Of a stretch of DNA of 64,000 nucleotides, positions 35,818 through 45,372 are shown piece by piece; position 1 is the first letter of the stretch; each line of letters starts with the position of its first letter. The DNA comes from Rhodobacterales bacterium 32-67-9. GTDB taxonomy: Bacteria; Pseudomonadota; Alphaproteobacteria; Rhodobacterales; Rhodobacteraceae. The notes beneath the pieces are model-generated. The model saw only the letters and a list, made by a program, of their open reading frames with translations, searched no databases and was not told the origin of the DNA. The DNA is taken from contig NCEA01000021.1 of assembly GCA_002280515.1 (NCBI GenBank), positions 1 to 64,000 of the forward strand. Reading direction: 5' to 3'. A program made the position numbers and the translations under genes.

Positions 35818-36612
35818 ATGACGGCGCGTGACGACATTCGCAGGACGATCCGCGAAGGACGGTATTCGGGTCCGACATCGGGGCTCTACCCGGGATACCT
35901 GCAAGCCAACATCGTGATCCTTCCGCAGTCCGTGGCCGAGGATTTCCTGACCTTCTGCCTCGCGAATCCGCGCCCCTGCCCGCTTGTCGGCCTGGGTGAG
36001 GCCGGCAATCCCGGGTTGCCGGACCTCGGCGCCGATATCGACATTCGCACCGATGTGTCGCGCTACATCGTCCACCGGGACGGGGTGGCCGTAGAAGAGC
36101 ATACCGACATAAGGGACCTTTGGCAGCCAGACTTCGTGACCTTTGCGCTTGGCTGTTCCTTCACCTTCGAAAACGCGCTGATGGCCGCCGGGATTCCGAT
36201 GCGGCATATCGAAACACGGACGACCGTTCCGATGTTTTCCACCAATGTCTCGACCCTGCCCAACGCGGTCTTCGGGGCCGACCTTGTTGTCAGCATGCGC
36301 CCGATCCCCGAGGACCGGGTCGCAGACGTGACGGAAATCTGCGATCGTTATCCGTTTGCGCATGGCGCCCCTGTTCACGTCGGCGATCCCGGCGAGATCG
36401 GGATCCGCGATGTTACGAGTCCCGATTGGGGCGATCCGGCAAACATACGTCCCGGCGAAACCTGCGCCTTCTGGGCCTGCGGGGTGACATCGCAAGTGGC
36501 TCTGGCAGAGGCCCGCATACCCTACGCCATCACCCACAAGCCCGGCGCGATGCTGATTACGGACGTGCCCGAAACCGAGGCGCGGATCCTCGGCGGCGGG
36601 CATATGGTTTGA
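35818..36612 (+). CDS. DUF1445 / D-glutamate cyclase-like putative hydro-lyase
   Basis: 264-residue cytoplasmic protein of the family long annotated as 'putative hydro-lyase' (DUF1445), related to D-glutamate cyclase. Signatures are YPGYLQANIVILP near residue 24, FALGCSFTFENALM near 105, HIETRTTVPMFSTN near 127, PVHVGDPGEIGI near 190, and the C-terminal AITHKPGAMLITDVP. It precedes a complete TRAP transporter by 88 bp in the same direction, so it probably acts on the transporter's substrate, perhaps a hydroxy- or oxo-acid or a D-glutamate-like compound. The start has GGAGGAAG six bases upstream. Confidence 0.82.
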   Translation: MTARDDIRRTIREGRYSGPTSGLYPGYLQANIVILPQSVAEDFLTFCLANPRPCPLVGLGEAGNPGLPDLGADIDIRTDVSRYIVHRDGVAVEEHTDIRDLWQPDFVTFALGCSFTFENALMAAGIPMRHIETRTTVPMFSTNVSTLPNAVFGADLVVSMRPIPEDRVADVTEICDRYPFAHGAPVHVGDPGEIGIRDVTSPDWGDPANIRPGETCAFWACGVTSQVALAEARIPYAITHKPGAMLITDVPETEARILGGGHMV

Positions 36613-36700
36613 CAGGCTGAAAATAGAGGCGCATACTCCCTAACTTACATCCTGAGAAGATCGAGCGCTATGGAAACAGCGCCGCACGGGGGAGATTGAA

Positions 36701-37762
36701 ATGCCGGGAATAGCCACGAAGATCATGCGCCTTGCCGCAACTTGCGCCACCATCGGCCTCGTTCACGGGGCGGCAGCGCAGGACCTGCCGAAGACCGAGT
36801 TCAACTATGTCGGCACCTGGGGCAACCTGTCGCTCTACAACAAGGTCGAAAAGCCGTTCTTCGAGAATACGATCCCCGAGAAATCCGGCGGCGCCGTCAC
36901 CGTGACGGTCCAGCCGTTTACCGAGATGGGCCTCAAGGGGACCGAGATCCTGCGGCTTCTGCGCAGTGGCGTGCTCGACATGAGCGCGACGCTCCTTTCC
37001 TATATCGGCGGTGACATTCCCGAGGCGGAGGCCGTCGACCTTGCCGGCATTACCCGCGACATCGATGAGGCCCACCGCATGACCGATGCCTACAAGCCGG
37101 TCCTGGCCGAGGTGTTCGAGCAGAAATACGGTGTCAAGCTGCTGGCCGTCATCCCCTACCACGCGCAGATCGTCTACTGCCGCCAGCCGATCAGCAGCCT
37201 TGACGATTTCAAGGGGCTCAAGATCCGGTCCTCAGGCCGTTCGCAGGGCGACCTGATTGAGGCGCTCGGCGGGACACCGGTCGGCATGGCCTTCGGCGAG
37301 GTCGTTCCCGCGCTCGAAAAGGGGGTCATCGACTGCGGCATCACCGGGGCCCTCAGCGGGAACCTGGCGAAGTGGGACCAGACCACAACCCATCTTTATC
37401 CTCTGCCGATCAGTTGGGCGACGACCTTCGTGGCGGCGGGGAGCGAGTTCTGGAACAAGCTCGACCCCGCGGTGCAGACCTTTCTGGAAGAGCAGATGGC
37501 CGAGTGGGAAGACCTTGCCTGGGAATCGGGGCGCTCCGAGACCGATGACGGTATCTCCTGCAATACCGGCGGCGCCTGCGTTGACGGACATGTCTCGGAC
37601 ATGACGTTGATCCCGGTGAACGATGCGGACTATGCGAAACTGCGCGACCTCCTTTCCTCGGTCGTCGTACCCCGCTGGGCCGAGCGTTGCGGCAGCGACT
37701 GCGCCGCGCGCTGGAACGAAACGATCGGGAAAGAGCTGAACCTGACGGCGCCGACCGAATAG
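36701..37762 (+). CDS. TRAP transporter substrate-binding protein (DctP type)
   Basis: 353-residue periplasmic binding protein. A signal peptide is visible (positive KIMR start, hydrophobic ATCATIGLVHGAAAQD, cleavage probably after AAA or AAQ near residue 26). The DctP/YiaO pattern follows, including GLKIRSSGRSQGDLIEALGG and FGEVVPALEKGVIDCG near residues 165-215. Extra cysteine pairs in ISCNTGGACVDG and ERCGSDCAARW near the C-terminus may form disulfides. The small and large membrane subunits follow directly. The ligand is unknown, probably an organic acid processed by the upstream DUF1445 protein. Confidence 0.88.
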   Translation: MPGIATKIMRLAATCATIGLVHGAAAQDLPKTEFNYVGTWGNLSLYNKVEKPFFENTIPEKSGGAVTVTVQPFTEMGLKGTEILRLLRSGVLDMSATLLSYIGGDIPEAEAVDLAGITRDIDEAHRMTDAYKPVLAEVFEQKYGVKLLAVIPYHAQIVYCRQPISSLDDFKGLKIRSSGRSQGDLIEALGGTPVGMAFGEVVPALEKGVIDCGITGALSGNLAKWDQTTTHLYPLPISWATTFVAAGSEFWNKLDPAVQTFLEEQMAEWEDLAWESGRSETDDGISCNTGGACVDGHVSDMTLIPVNDADYAKLRDLLSSVVVPRWAERCGSDCAARWNETIGKELNLTAPTE

Positions 37763-37765
37763 GCG

Positions 37766-38362
37766 ATGGCCATCCCGCAGTCCCCTGTTCTGGCGCTCGG
37801 CGAGCGGATCTGTCTTGTCGCCGTGTGGATCGGCGGACTCATTATCGTCGTGACCGCAGGGCTGATCACGGTCGAGGTTCTGCTCAGGAAGATCGCCGAC
37901 ATATCGACGGGCGGCGCGGACGAGCTTTCGGGCTGCGCGCTCGCCATCGGGTCGAGCTGGTCGATGGGCTTCGCGCTGCTGCGCCGGGCGCATGTGCGGG
38001 TCGACGCGCTCTACGCGCGGTTCCCGGGCACGCCTCGCGCGTGGCTCGATTGCCTCGCGATCCTGTCGATGACGGGGTTCGCGCTCGTGCTGACCTGGTT
38101 CTGCGCCGGGGTGCTGGTGGAATCGATCACGCTCGACGCGCGGTCGACGACGACCCTGTCGATTCCGCTCTGGATTCCCCAAGGCCTGTGGGTCGTCGGC
38201 CTGATGATCTTCAGCGCCGTGAGCCTCATCCTGTCGTTCCACGCGATCCGGTCGCTGATCGCTGGCGATAGTGACAGCGTGCGACGCCTCGTTGGCAGCC
38301 GGACGGCGGACGAAGAGCTTGCCGACGAACTCGGCAGACCCGCAACGGATGGGGGTCGGTGA
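37766..38362 (+). CDS. TRAP transporter small permease (DctQ type)
   Basis: 198-residue membrane protein with four hydrophobic segments (about 14-38, 52-72, 93-118, 135-160), the usual DctQ topology. It starts three bases after the binding-protein stop and its stop overlaps the large permease start (TGATG). A charged C-terminal tail of about 35 residues follows the last helix. Confidence 0.88.
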   Translation: MAIPQSPVLALGERICLVAVWIGGLIIVVTAGLITVEVLLRKIADISTGGADELSGCALAIGSSWSMGFALLRRAHVRVDALYARFPGTPRAWLDCLAILSMTGFALVLTWFCAGVLVESITLDARSTTTLSIPLWIPQGLWVVGLMIFSAVSLILSFHAIRSLIAGDSDSVRRLVGSRTADEELADELGRPATDGGR

Positions 38363-39645
38363 TGCTGACATTCGCGCTGGTGTTGCTGTTTCTGTTGATC
38401 GGGCTGTCGATTCCGGTGGCCGCTGCGTTGGGTCTGCTCGGGCTTGCCCTCGATCAGCTTTTCACCGTGATGCCGCTTTACCGGGCGATGGGAGATATCG
38501 CGTGGTCGGCCTCGACCGATTTCCTGCTTGTCGCCATCCCGCTCTTCGTGCTGATGGGCGAAATCCTGCTGCGGTCGGGCATCGCGGACAAGGTCTATCG
38601 CGCGGTATCGACCTGGATCACCTGGCTGCCGGGCGGGATCATGCACGCCAATATCGCCGCCTGCACCGCTTTCGCCGCGATCTCCGGTTCGACCGTGGCC
38701 ACCGCCGCGACGATCGGGACGGTCGCAATCCCGCAGATGGAAAAGCGCGGATACAGTCCGCGCCTGTTTCTCGGCACCCTCGCGTCGGGCGGAACGCTCG
38801 GCATCCTGATCCCGCCTTCCATCAACATCATCATCTACGGCGCCCTGACCGACACTTCGATCCCCGAGCTTTATCTTGCCGGGATCATTCCCGGTCTCGT
38901 CCTCGCGGCGCTTTTCTCGCTGACCGTCGTCGTCGTCTGTCTCGTCCGCCCGGCCCTCGGCGGCGAGCGCGAAAGCTACAGTTGGGGTGAGCGGCTGAGA
39001 TCGCTTCTTGATATGGTCCCGCCCGCGATCATCTTCGTCATCGTCATCGGTTCGATATACGCCGGCCTTGCGACCCCGACGGAATCGGCCGCCCTCGGTG
39101 TTGTCAGTTCCCTGATCCTGGCCGGCGTCTATGGCAGGCTCACACCTGCCATGCTGAAGGCGTCGATAGAGGGCGCGATGCAGACGACAGCAATGATCAT
39201 GCTCATCATCGTAGCCGCGTTCTTCCTGAACTTGGTGCTGTCCGCGATCGGGCTACCGCAAGCGGTCAGCGGCTTCGTGACCGGCCTCGACTATTCTCCC
39301 GCTGTCACGCTTTTGGTGATCGTTGGGCTCTATGTCATTCTCGGGCTGTTTCTGGAGACGCTGACCTTGATGATCACAACGATCCCGATCATCGCGCCGG
39401 TGGTGTTCTCGCTTGGCTACGATCCGGTCTGGTTCGGCATCGTGCTGATGCTGCTGATCGAAACCGCGCTGATAACGCCGCCGGTCGGGCTGAATCTCTA
39501 TGTGATCCAGGGAGTAAGGGGCCACGGGCCCGTCGGCGACGTCATCTACGGTGCGCTACCCTTCGTCCTTGCGCTACTGGTCATGATACTGCTTCTCATG
39601 GCCGCGCCGCAGATTGCACTCTGGCTGCCGAACGCGGTCTACTAG
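38362..39645 (+). CDS. TRAP transporter large permease (DctM type)
   Basis: 427-residue membrane protein with about 12 hydrophobic helices. Typical DctM motifs are FAAISGSTVATAATIG, GTLASGGTLGILIPPSINIIIYG split here as SGGTLGILIPPS and INIIIYG, PTESAALGVV, and ETALITPPVGLNLYVIQG near the C-terminus. I choose the ATG at 38362; a GTG three bases earlier is possible. It is the last gene of the DUF1445-TRAP group and converges on the EamA gene with a 4-bp overlap at 39642-39645. Confidence 0.92.
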   Translation: MLTFALVLLFLLIGLSIPVAAALGLLGLALDQLFTVMPLYRAMGDIAWSASTDFLLVAIPLFVLMGEILLRSGIADKVYRAVSTWITWLPGGIMHANIAACTAFAAISGSTVATAATIGTVAIPQMEKRGYSPRLFLGTLASGGTLGILIPPSINIIIYGALTDTSIPELYLAGIIPGLVLAALFSLTVVVVCLVRPALGGERESYSWGERLRSLLDMVPPAIIFVIVIGSIYAGLATPTESAALGVVSSLILAGVYGRLTPAMLKASIEGAMQTTAMIMLIIVAAFFLNLVLSAIGLPQAVSGFVTGLDYSPAVTLLVIVGLYVILGLFLETLTLMITTIPIIAPVVFSLGYDPVWFGIVLMLLIETALITPPVGLNLYVIQGVRGHGPVGDVIYGALPFVLALLVMILLLMAAPQIALWLPNAVY

Positions 39646-40550
39646 GCCGTTTGGCGCCGCGGGTTCCTGCCGTCTTCGCCGAGCATTGCGACAAGCGCCA
39701 CAACGATTAGGGCGATGCCGGGCAGGATCATCGCAGGCGGGCCTCCTGCCCCAAGTGCGAGTTCCCAGACAATGACCCAGGCCGGTACGAGATAGGTGTA
39801 GGCCATGACATTCGCCGCCGGAAGCCGGAGACTGGCGAACTGCGTCAGCGCAAAGCTTGCGGCGGTGGCGAAGATGGCGGTGTAGGCGATCGTGATCCAG
39901 ACTACGGATGGAAGCGCAGCCCAGTCAGTCGAGAGCAGCGCCGGCATGCCCGCCATGAACAGTCCGACCATCGCGCCAATCACCGTCCCGAGGGTGAAGA
40001 CCAGGGCGCTTTCACCTCGGTTGAGGATGCGGATCAGCGGTATGTAGAGTGAATGCGCGACGCAGCCGAGGAAATAGATGGCCTCGACCCGGCCAAGCTG
40101 GAAAGCCAGCAAGGCGGCGAGATCCGGGCGGAATATCACCCAGATGGCGCCGATCCCGGCTATGGACATCGCGACCGACATACGCCGCGTTGGCCGCTGT
40201 TTTAACAGCATGAACCCAAACCCGGCTGTGATCAGGGGCGTCGTTGCATAGACTGCGGCGGCAGAGACCGGGGCGGCGGTATTGAGCCCCTCGAACATCA
40301 GGACGAAGTAGAGTGAGAAAAGACTGCCGAGCGCCACATAACGCCAGAGACCCCGGTAGGCGCCGAGCGGAACCTGTTCACGTCGGATCAGAAGAAACAC
40401 CCACAGCGCGATCGCGGCAATCGCAAAACGCACCGCCGTCAGCGCGAGCGGCGCGATATGCGGCGCGGCCATCGCACCGAGGCTGAAAGATCCGGCAACG
40501 AAGGCCGAGACGATCAGCATCGCGGCGTGGCTTGATGCGGCCGGGCTCAT
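39642..40550 (-). CDS. EamA/DMT-family transporter
   Basis: 302-residue inner-membrane protein with ten predicted helices in two EamA repeats (AAMLIVSAFVAGSFSLG ... ; FLGCVAHSLYIPLIRIL ...). This is the drug/metabolite transporter architecture of small-solute exporters. The start MSPAASSHAAM at 40550 is preferred; the upstream frame to 40688 crosses a terminator and the end of the Liv binding-protein gene. Substrate not identifiable. Confidence 0.83.
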   Translation of the reverse strand: MSPAASSHAAMLIVSAFVAGSFSLGAMAAPHIAPLALTAVRFAIAAIALWVFLLIRREQVPLGAYRGLWRYVALGSLFSLYFVLMFEGLNTAAPVSAAAVYATTPLITAGFGFMLLKQRPTRRMSVAMSIAGIGAIWVIFRPDLAALLAFQLGRVEAIYFLGCVAHSLYIPLIRILNRGESALVFTLGTVIGAMVGLFMAGMPALLSTDWAALPSVVWITIAYTAIFATAASFALTQFASLRLPAANVMAYTYLVPAWVIVWELALGAGGPPAMILPGIALIVVALVAMLGEDGRNPRRQTA

Positions 40551-40581
40551 GCCGGAATGTCTTTCTGGATGGGGAGCGCCT

Positions 40582-40616
40582 GAAAGAAACACCCCCCGCA
40601 TAAGCGGCGGGGGGGT
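40582..40616 (-). terminator. intrinsic terminator of the Liv operon
   Basis: On the minus strand CACCCCCC...GGGGGGTG forms a strong stem with a GCCGCTTATGC-type loop (40590-40616), followed by TTTCTTTC (40582-40589), 30 bases after the binding-protein stop. Confidence 0.8.
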
Positions 40617-40645
40617 GCGGTAGACACTAGCTAGGGAGCGGTTGG

Positions 40646-41866
40646 TTACTTGAAGGCGCTGGCGGGGTAGAACTTCACGTTCTCCCACTTGCCGTCCTTG
40701 GCCTGCTGGATCGAATAGGCGCCGTCTGGCGTTCCGCTTTCATCGAACGCGAGCGGGCCGGAGGCGCCTTCGTAGTTGATATCCTTGCCGCCGGCGATCG
40801 CCTCCTTGCCTGCTACGAAACTGCCAACAGCCTCACCACCGTCGGCGACGGCGCGGATCACGCTGTTGATCCCCTCGCCCGTGCAGCTGTCCGCGCTTTC
40901 AAGCGACAACGCGATCAGGTTCGCCATGTCGAACGAGTTCGCCGCGAAGGGGCCCGGCTCGCCGCCCTTCTTCTCCTGGTAGAGCGCATCGAACGCCATG
41001 TATTCCGGCAGCGAATTGTCGGCGTCCGCAAATTCGACATAGGCCCGGTCATTCAGGTATTGTGCGCCGACCGCATCGAAGATCTCGGGCACCGCCAGGT
41101 CAGCGGTGAAGAGCCATTCGCCCTCGAACCCGCCAGACGTCGCCTCCTTGATGACGGTCACGCCGGATTCCTGTCCGCCCGCCAGATAGATCGCGTCAGG
41201 TTCATTTGCCAGGACCGCGACCAGCTCGGCCTGATAGGAAGGCTGGCCGGGGTTGTAGACAACATAGTCCGTCAGTTCGATACCGGAGGCTTCCAGCTTC
41301 TCACGCGCGACCTGGGCCGGCGAGATCGTGGATTCCTCGTTCTGCACCATGAGGGCCACCCGCTTGTAGCCCTTGTCGGTCAGCCACAGGCCCGAGGCCG
41401 CCCCATCGCCAAGGTCGGAGGATACCGTCCGGTAAACATAATCGCCGCCGAGTTCGTTCAGGGTGATGGTCCCGGCATAGGGCGACATGATCACCGTCTT
41501 GGTCCGCTTGGCGAGGTCGACCAGCGCCACCATCACGCCCGAAGTCGGGCCGACGACGGCGACCGCCCCATCGGATTCGATCATTTTCGTCGCTTCGCGA
41601 ATGCCGACCTCCGGATCCCCCCCGGTGTCTGCGACCACGGTGCGCAGGTTGCCGCATTTGGTGCCGCCGGCGGCGTTGACCTCGGCCACGCCAAGCTCGA
41701 CCGCACCGGCGACGATCTTGCCGAATTCGCCAAGCTCACCGGTCAAGGGGACGAGAACCCCGATGGTCACATCCTCGGCCCGCGCCGCGACTGTCGAGGC
41801 CGCGAAGGCCCCGGCAAGCAGGGTGGATTTCAGAAGGGCACCCTTGATAGACACTGTAGTCTTCAT
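40646..41866 (-). CDS. branched-chain-type ABC transporter substrate-binding protein
   Basis: 406-residue periplasmic binding protein of the LivK/AmiC fold. The signal peptide MKTTVSIKG... has a hydrophobic core LLAGAFAAST and likely cleavage after ARA near residue 30. VTIGVLVPLTGELGEFG, AVVGPTSGVMVAL, and RVALMVQNEESTISPAQ are family landmarks. Two cysteines (near 72 and 323) may form a disulfide. It is the last gene of a livH-livM-livG-livF unit and is followed by a strong terminator. Given the catabolic genes next door, the ligand is likely their substrate rather than leucine. Confidence 0.88.
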   Translation of the reverse strand: MKTTVSIKGALLKSTLLAGAFAASTVAARAEDVTIGVLVPLTGELGEFGKIVAGAVELGVAEVNAAGGTKCGNLRTVVADTGGDPEVGIREATKMIESDGAVAVVGPTSGVMVALVDLAKRTKTVIMSPYAGTITLNELGGDYVYRTVSSDLGDGAASGLWLTDKGYKRVALMVQNEESTISPAQVAREKLEASGIELTDYVVYNPGQPSYQAELVAVLANEPDAIYLAGGQESGVTVIKEATSGGFEGEWLFTADLAVPEIFDAVGAQYLNDRAYVEFADADNSLPEYMAFDALYQEKKGGEPGPFAANSFDMANLIALSLESADSCTGEGINSVIRAVADGGEAVGSFVAGKEAIAGGKDINYEGASGPLAFDESGTPDGAYSIQQAKDGKWENVKFYPASAFK

Positions 41867-41886
41867 TTCACTTCTCCCTGTTATCG

Positions 41887-42594
41887 TCAGTTATGGACTT
41901 GAAGCAGAACCTCTTCGAGCCGGCCCGGTTCGAGTAGGCTTCTTGCCGCGACCGTGTCGGAGTTGCGGCCCGCGTCGATCACATAGGCAGTGCCTGAAAT
42001 GGCCAGGATCTTCTCGGGGTTCTGTTCGACAACCCAGATCACGCCCATGCCGTCCTGGACCAGTTCCCGCACCCAGGAGACGATCCGGTCGACGAAGATC
42101 GGGGCTAGGCCCGCCGTAGGCTCATCGAGGATCAGCAAGTCCGGGCCGGCGACAAGGGCTAACGCGATGGAAAGGGTCTGGCGTTCACCGCCCGAGAGCG
42201 TGGACGCAAGCTGGTTCGAACGCTCTGCGAGGATGGGGAAGCGCCGGAGCACCTCGTCGATGCGTTCCCCCGCCCCCTCGAAGGCGAGGGCGGAAGCCGA
42301 GAGGTTATCGCGCACCGTCAGTTCGGAAAAGACATTGCGTTCCTGCGGGACATAGGCGATGCCCTCCTTGCAGATGGACAGGGCGGTATGCCCGACGAGC
42401 GAATTTCCGCGATAGCGGATTTCGCCCGCCATCACCGGCAGGTGCCCAGCAATGGTTTTCATAAGCGTGCTTTTTCCCGCGCCGTTCGGGCCGAGGACGG
42501 CGGTGATCTCCCCCGCCGGGGCGATCAGGTCGATCCCGTGCAGGATCTGGACCTTGCCGTACCCGGATTTCAGCCCCTTGACCTCAAGCTGCAT
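41887..42594 (-). CDS. ABC transporter ATP-binding protein (LivF type)
   Basis: 235-residue ATPase: Walker A GPNGAGKST near residue 35, the LivF-type YVPQERNVFSELTV, signature LSGGERQTLSIALAL and Walker B LLILDEPTAGLAP. The start MQLEVKGLKSGYG at 42594 overlaps livG by 11 bp. The long upstream frame to 43038 is the antisense-like shadow inside livG. Confidence 0.9.
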   Translation of the reverse strand: MQLEVKGLKSGYGKVQILHGIDLIAPAGEITAVLGPNGAGKSTLMKTIAGHLPVMAGEIRYRGNSLVGHTALSICKEGIAYVPQERNVFSELTVRDNLSASALAFEGAGERIDEVLRRFPILAERSNQLASTLSGGERQTLSIALALVAGPDLLILDEPTAGLAPIFVDRIVSWVRELVQDGMGVIWVVEQNPEKILAISGTAYVIDAGRNSDTVAARSLLEPGRLEEVLLQVHN

Positions 42595-43357
42595 GATCGG
42601 CCCCCAGATAGGCCGCGATGACCTTCTCATCCGACTTGATTTCGCCGGGCGTGCCGTTCGACAGCAGTTCCCCGTTCTGAAGGACGACGACGGAATCGGC
42701 GATCTGCAACAGGAAGTGGAGGTTGTGTTCGACCACCACCAATGTGCGGCCCTCTCCGTGCAGATCGACGAGGAAGCGGCTGAGTTTCGCCTGGAGACTG
42801 GGATCGACCCCGGCGGTCGGCTCGTCCAGCAGCAGGATCTTTGGGTCGCGCACAAGCTGGCGCGCCACTTCGAGCATTCTGAGTTCGCCCCCCGACAGAT
42901 TGGCGACGACGTCATTGATACGCTCGGTGAGGCCGACTCGCTCCAGCACCTCTTTGGCCTTGTCGCGCAAGGCACGTTCGCGCGGCCGCCAGCTGCCGCG
43001 AAAGACTGAAAGAAGTGTCTCGCCCTCGTTGTCCGCACCCACCATGACGTTCTCCAGAACCGTCAGCGATGGAAACGCCCGCGGGGTCTGGAAGGTCCGG
43101 CCAAGTCCGAAAGACGCGATGTCCGAAGCGCGGGCGGTCGACAGATCCTTGCCGTCAAGGATCACCGACCCCGAGGTCGGTTTCAGAACGCCGGAGATCA
43201 GGTTGAAGGTCGTCGACTTGCCGGCCCCATTCGGTCCGATCAGCCCGAGGAACGTCCCTTCAGGGACAGAAAAGCTTAGGCCTGCGTCGCCGCCGACGGC
43301 CTTAAGACCGCCAAAACGTTTGGTGACCTTGTCGACGACGAGAAGATCGCGCGTCAT
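42584..43357 (-). CDS. ABC transporter ATP-binding protein (LivG type)
   Basis: 257-residue ATPase: VTKRFGGLKAVGG at the start, Walker A GPNGAGKST near 41, GLGRTFQTPRAFPSLTVLEN as expected for LivG, signature LSGGELRMLEVARQL, Walker B LLLDEPTAGVDP. The start overlaps the livM stop (ATGA). It partners with LivF to power the importer. Confidence 0.9.
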   Translation of the reverse strand: MTRDLLVVDKVTKRFGGLKAVGGDAGLSFSVPEGTFLGLIGPNGAGKSTTFNLISGVLKPTSGSVILDGKDLSTARASDIASFGLGRTFQTPRAFPSLTVLENVMVGADNEGETLLSVFRGSWRPRERALRDKAKEVLERVGLTERINDVVANLSGGELRMLEVARQLVRDPKILLLDEPTAGVDPSLQAKLSRFLVDLHGEGRTLVVVEHNLHFLLQIADSVVVLQNGELLSNGTPGEIKSDEKVIAAYLGADHAA

Positions 43358-44283
43358 GCCGGTTGCCTCCGTCTTGCGAAGGCGGCGAAGGGCTGCCAGC
43401 GCAGGATCACGATAAAGAGGATGCCGGTCACGATATCCTCGGCAGAGGCGGCGATTTCCGCCGCCCGCACGGATTCGAACGGGATGGCGCGGATGGCCTC
43501 CTGGAACCCGACAAGCGCCATCGTTCCGACAACCGCGCCGAGGATCGTGCGTTCGCCGCCGAGAACCAGCGCGATCCAGACGAAGAACGTAACTTCGGCA
43601 GAGAAGAGGTTGGGGTTCACCAGCGTGGTGATCATCGCATAAAGCGCGCCGGCGAACCCGATCGGGATCGAGGACAGGACGAAGACTTGGAACCGCAACC
43701 GGGCGATGTCCTTGCCGATCGCCTGAGCGGCCACCTCGTCATCCCGGACCGCATCGATCGCCCGGCCATAGGGCGAGGCCAGAAGGCGGCTGAACGCATA
43801 GGCCGTCGCCAGCATCAGCAGAAACGCCGCACCCGCATAGACGATGTTTTCGGACAGCCCCAGAATGTTGGCATCCGGCCGCTCGACATTCGCGAGGCCC
43901 ACGGTTCCGTTGCCGATCCGGCGTTCGTTGACCAGAAGCGAGCTCAGCATTTCGGCGAAGGCGAAAGTCGTCAGGGCAAGGTATTCGCCGCGCAGCCGCA
44001 GCGTCGGCCAGCCGGTCAGGATCGCGAAGGCCATGGCGGCAATTCCGGCGGCGATGAACCCGGCCCACCAGGGCGCGTCCAGCCCGACGAGGTACTGGTC
44101 GAGACCATGCGGCGGTTCCTGCGTGACGATCGCATAGGCATAGGCGCCGGCCGCGAAATAGGCGACGGTGCCGAAATTGATCATGCCGCCCCGGGCATAC
44201 TGCAGGTTCAGCGACAGCGTCAGGACCGAAAAGAGGCTGCCGAACATGACGATGGTCAGGGCGGTCTGGGCAAGGGTATTCAT
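43354..44283 (-). CDS. ABC transporter permease (LivM type)
   Basis: 309-residue membrane permease with about nine hydrophobic segments. TLSLNLQYARGGMINFG near residue 22, TLRLRGEYLALTTFAF near 91, and RAIDAVRDDEVAAQAIGKDIARL split as AIDAVRDDEVAAQAIG (the EAA-like loop near 176) are typical of LivM. Its start overlaps the livH stop. Confidence 0.9.
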   Translation of the reverse strand: MNTLAQTALTIVMFGSLFSVLTLSLNLQYARGGMINFGTVAYFAAGAYAYAIVTQEPPHGLDQYLVGLDAPWWAGFIAAGIAAMAFAILTGWPTLRLRGEYLALTTFAFAEMLSSLLVNERRIGNGTVGLANVERPDANILGLSENIVYAGAAFLLMLATAYAFSRLLASPYGRAIDAVRDDEVAAQAIGKDIARLRFQVFVLSSIPIGFAGALYAMITTLVNPNLFSAEVTFFVWIALVLGGERTILGAVVGTMALVGFQEAIRAIPFESVRAAEIAASAEDIVTGILFIVILRWQPFAAFARRRQPA

Positions 44284-45143
44284 GAGCTTCTTTTCATCGA
44301 CAGGCCCTCGGGGCGCACCAGGAGTGCGATGATGACGACGGCGAATGCGATCAGGGGGCGATAGCCCGCCGGTATCCAGAAGACCGAGACATCCATGGCA
44401 ATCCCGACGATCAGCCCGGCGGCGATCACGCTGTAGAGCGACCCCAGGCCGGCAAGGATCGCAACGGCGAGGATCTGGAGGATCTGGTGAAAGGCGATAT
44501 CCGTCGACAGCGTCGCGATCAGAGCGAGCATGACACCGGCAAGACCGGCGAGGCCCGAGGACAGAAGCCAGGTCGCGCGCGAGGTCTGGCGCACATCAAT
44601 GCCGCGCGACGCCGCAAGCTCGGGGTTCGTCGACATGGCGCGGATCGCAAGTCCGGTCTTGGTGCGGTTGAGGAAAAGCGCCAGAGAGATGCCAGTCAAC
44701 GCGGCAAGCGCGACCACGATCATCTGGTAGTTGGTGATCCTGAGGCCGAAGAACTTGTAGGTAGTCGCAAGCGGAACGTCGAGCGTCCGGATCCCCGTGC
44801 CGATGATCGCGTGCATGATACCGGCGATCACAAGGGCCACCCCGACCGAGGATATCAGCACCACGGCCGGTCCGAGTTTCCGGATCGGATCGTAGACGAC
44901 GCGCCCGATGAACAAGCCAACGAACGCGGTCGCGACGATGGCGACCACGGCGGCCGGAATGAACGGCCAGCCGGCTGCCGCGTTCAGCCCCCAGGTGATG
45001 AAGGCAGAGACGCCCAGCATCTCGGCATGTGCGATGTTGAGGAACCCCTCGACCTGCCGCGTCAGCGAGAACCCGATTGTCGCGAGGATCAGAAAGCACC
45101 CGGTCACCACTCCGGTCAGGGCGTATTGCGCCAGTAGGTTCAA
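44280..45143 (-). CDS. ABC transporter permease (LivH type)
   Basis: 287-residue membrane permease, first gene of the Liv unit. LTRQVEGFLNIAHAEMLGV near residue 27 is the LivH signature region, and GLAIRAMSTNPELAASRGID near 165 the cytoplasmic coupling loop. The promoter region upstream carries operator site A (45247-45273) of the MarR-associated palindrome family. Confidence 0.9.
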   Translation of the reverse strand: MNLLAQYALTGVVTGCFLILATIGFSLTRQVEGFLNIAHAEMLGVSAFITWGLNAAAGWPFIPAAVVAIVATAFVGLFIGRVVYDPIRKLGPAVVLISSVGVALVIAGIMHAIIGTGIRTLDVPLATTYKFFGLRITNYQMIVVALAALTGISLALFLNRTKTGLAIRAMSTNPELAASRGIDVRQTSRATWLLSSGLAGLAGVMLALIATLSTDIAFHQILQILAVAILAGLGSLYSVIAAGLIVGIAMDVSVFWIPAGYRPLIAFAVVIIALLVRPEGLSMKRSS

Positions 45144-45246
45144 TCGGTTCTCCCTCGGTCCCGCAGGGCATTGCCCTACTGGTGTCTGTTGGTGTCGCGA
45201 CCCGCTCCACTGTCCGGCCGGGGCCGGTTCGGGGGGTGCGATCAGC

Positions 45247-45273
45247 TTTATATACGAAGTATGCTCCTCTTTC
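45247..45273 (-). promoter_or_regulatory. palindromic operator site A, upstream of livH
   Basis: Minus strand reads GAGGAGCATACTTCGTATATAA: the shared palindrome (one base off consensus AAGGAGTATACTTCCT) directly followed by a TATATA-like -10 box, about 110 bases before livH. It lies between the MarR gene and livH. Confidence 0.65.
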
Positions 45274-45372
45274 GTGCAAACGCAACGATTTTCTTGCGCA
45301 GCCGAATTGCCTCACCCTGGAAAGGTTTGGTGGCGTCGCGCGATCAACAGGGGCGTGATTGCGGAATCGGCG

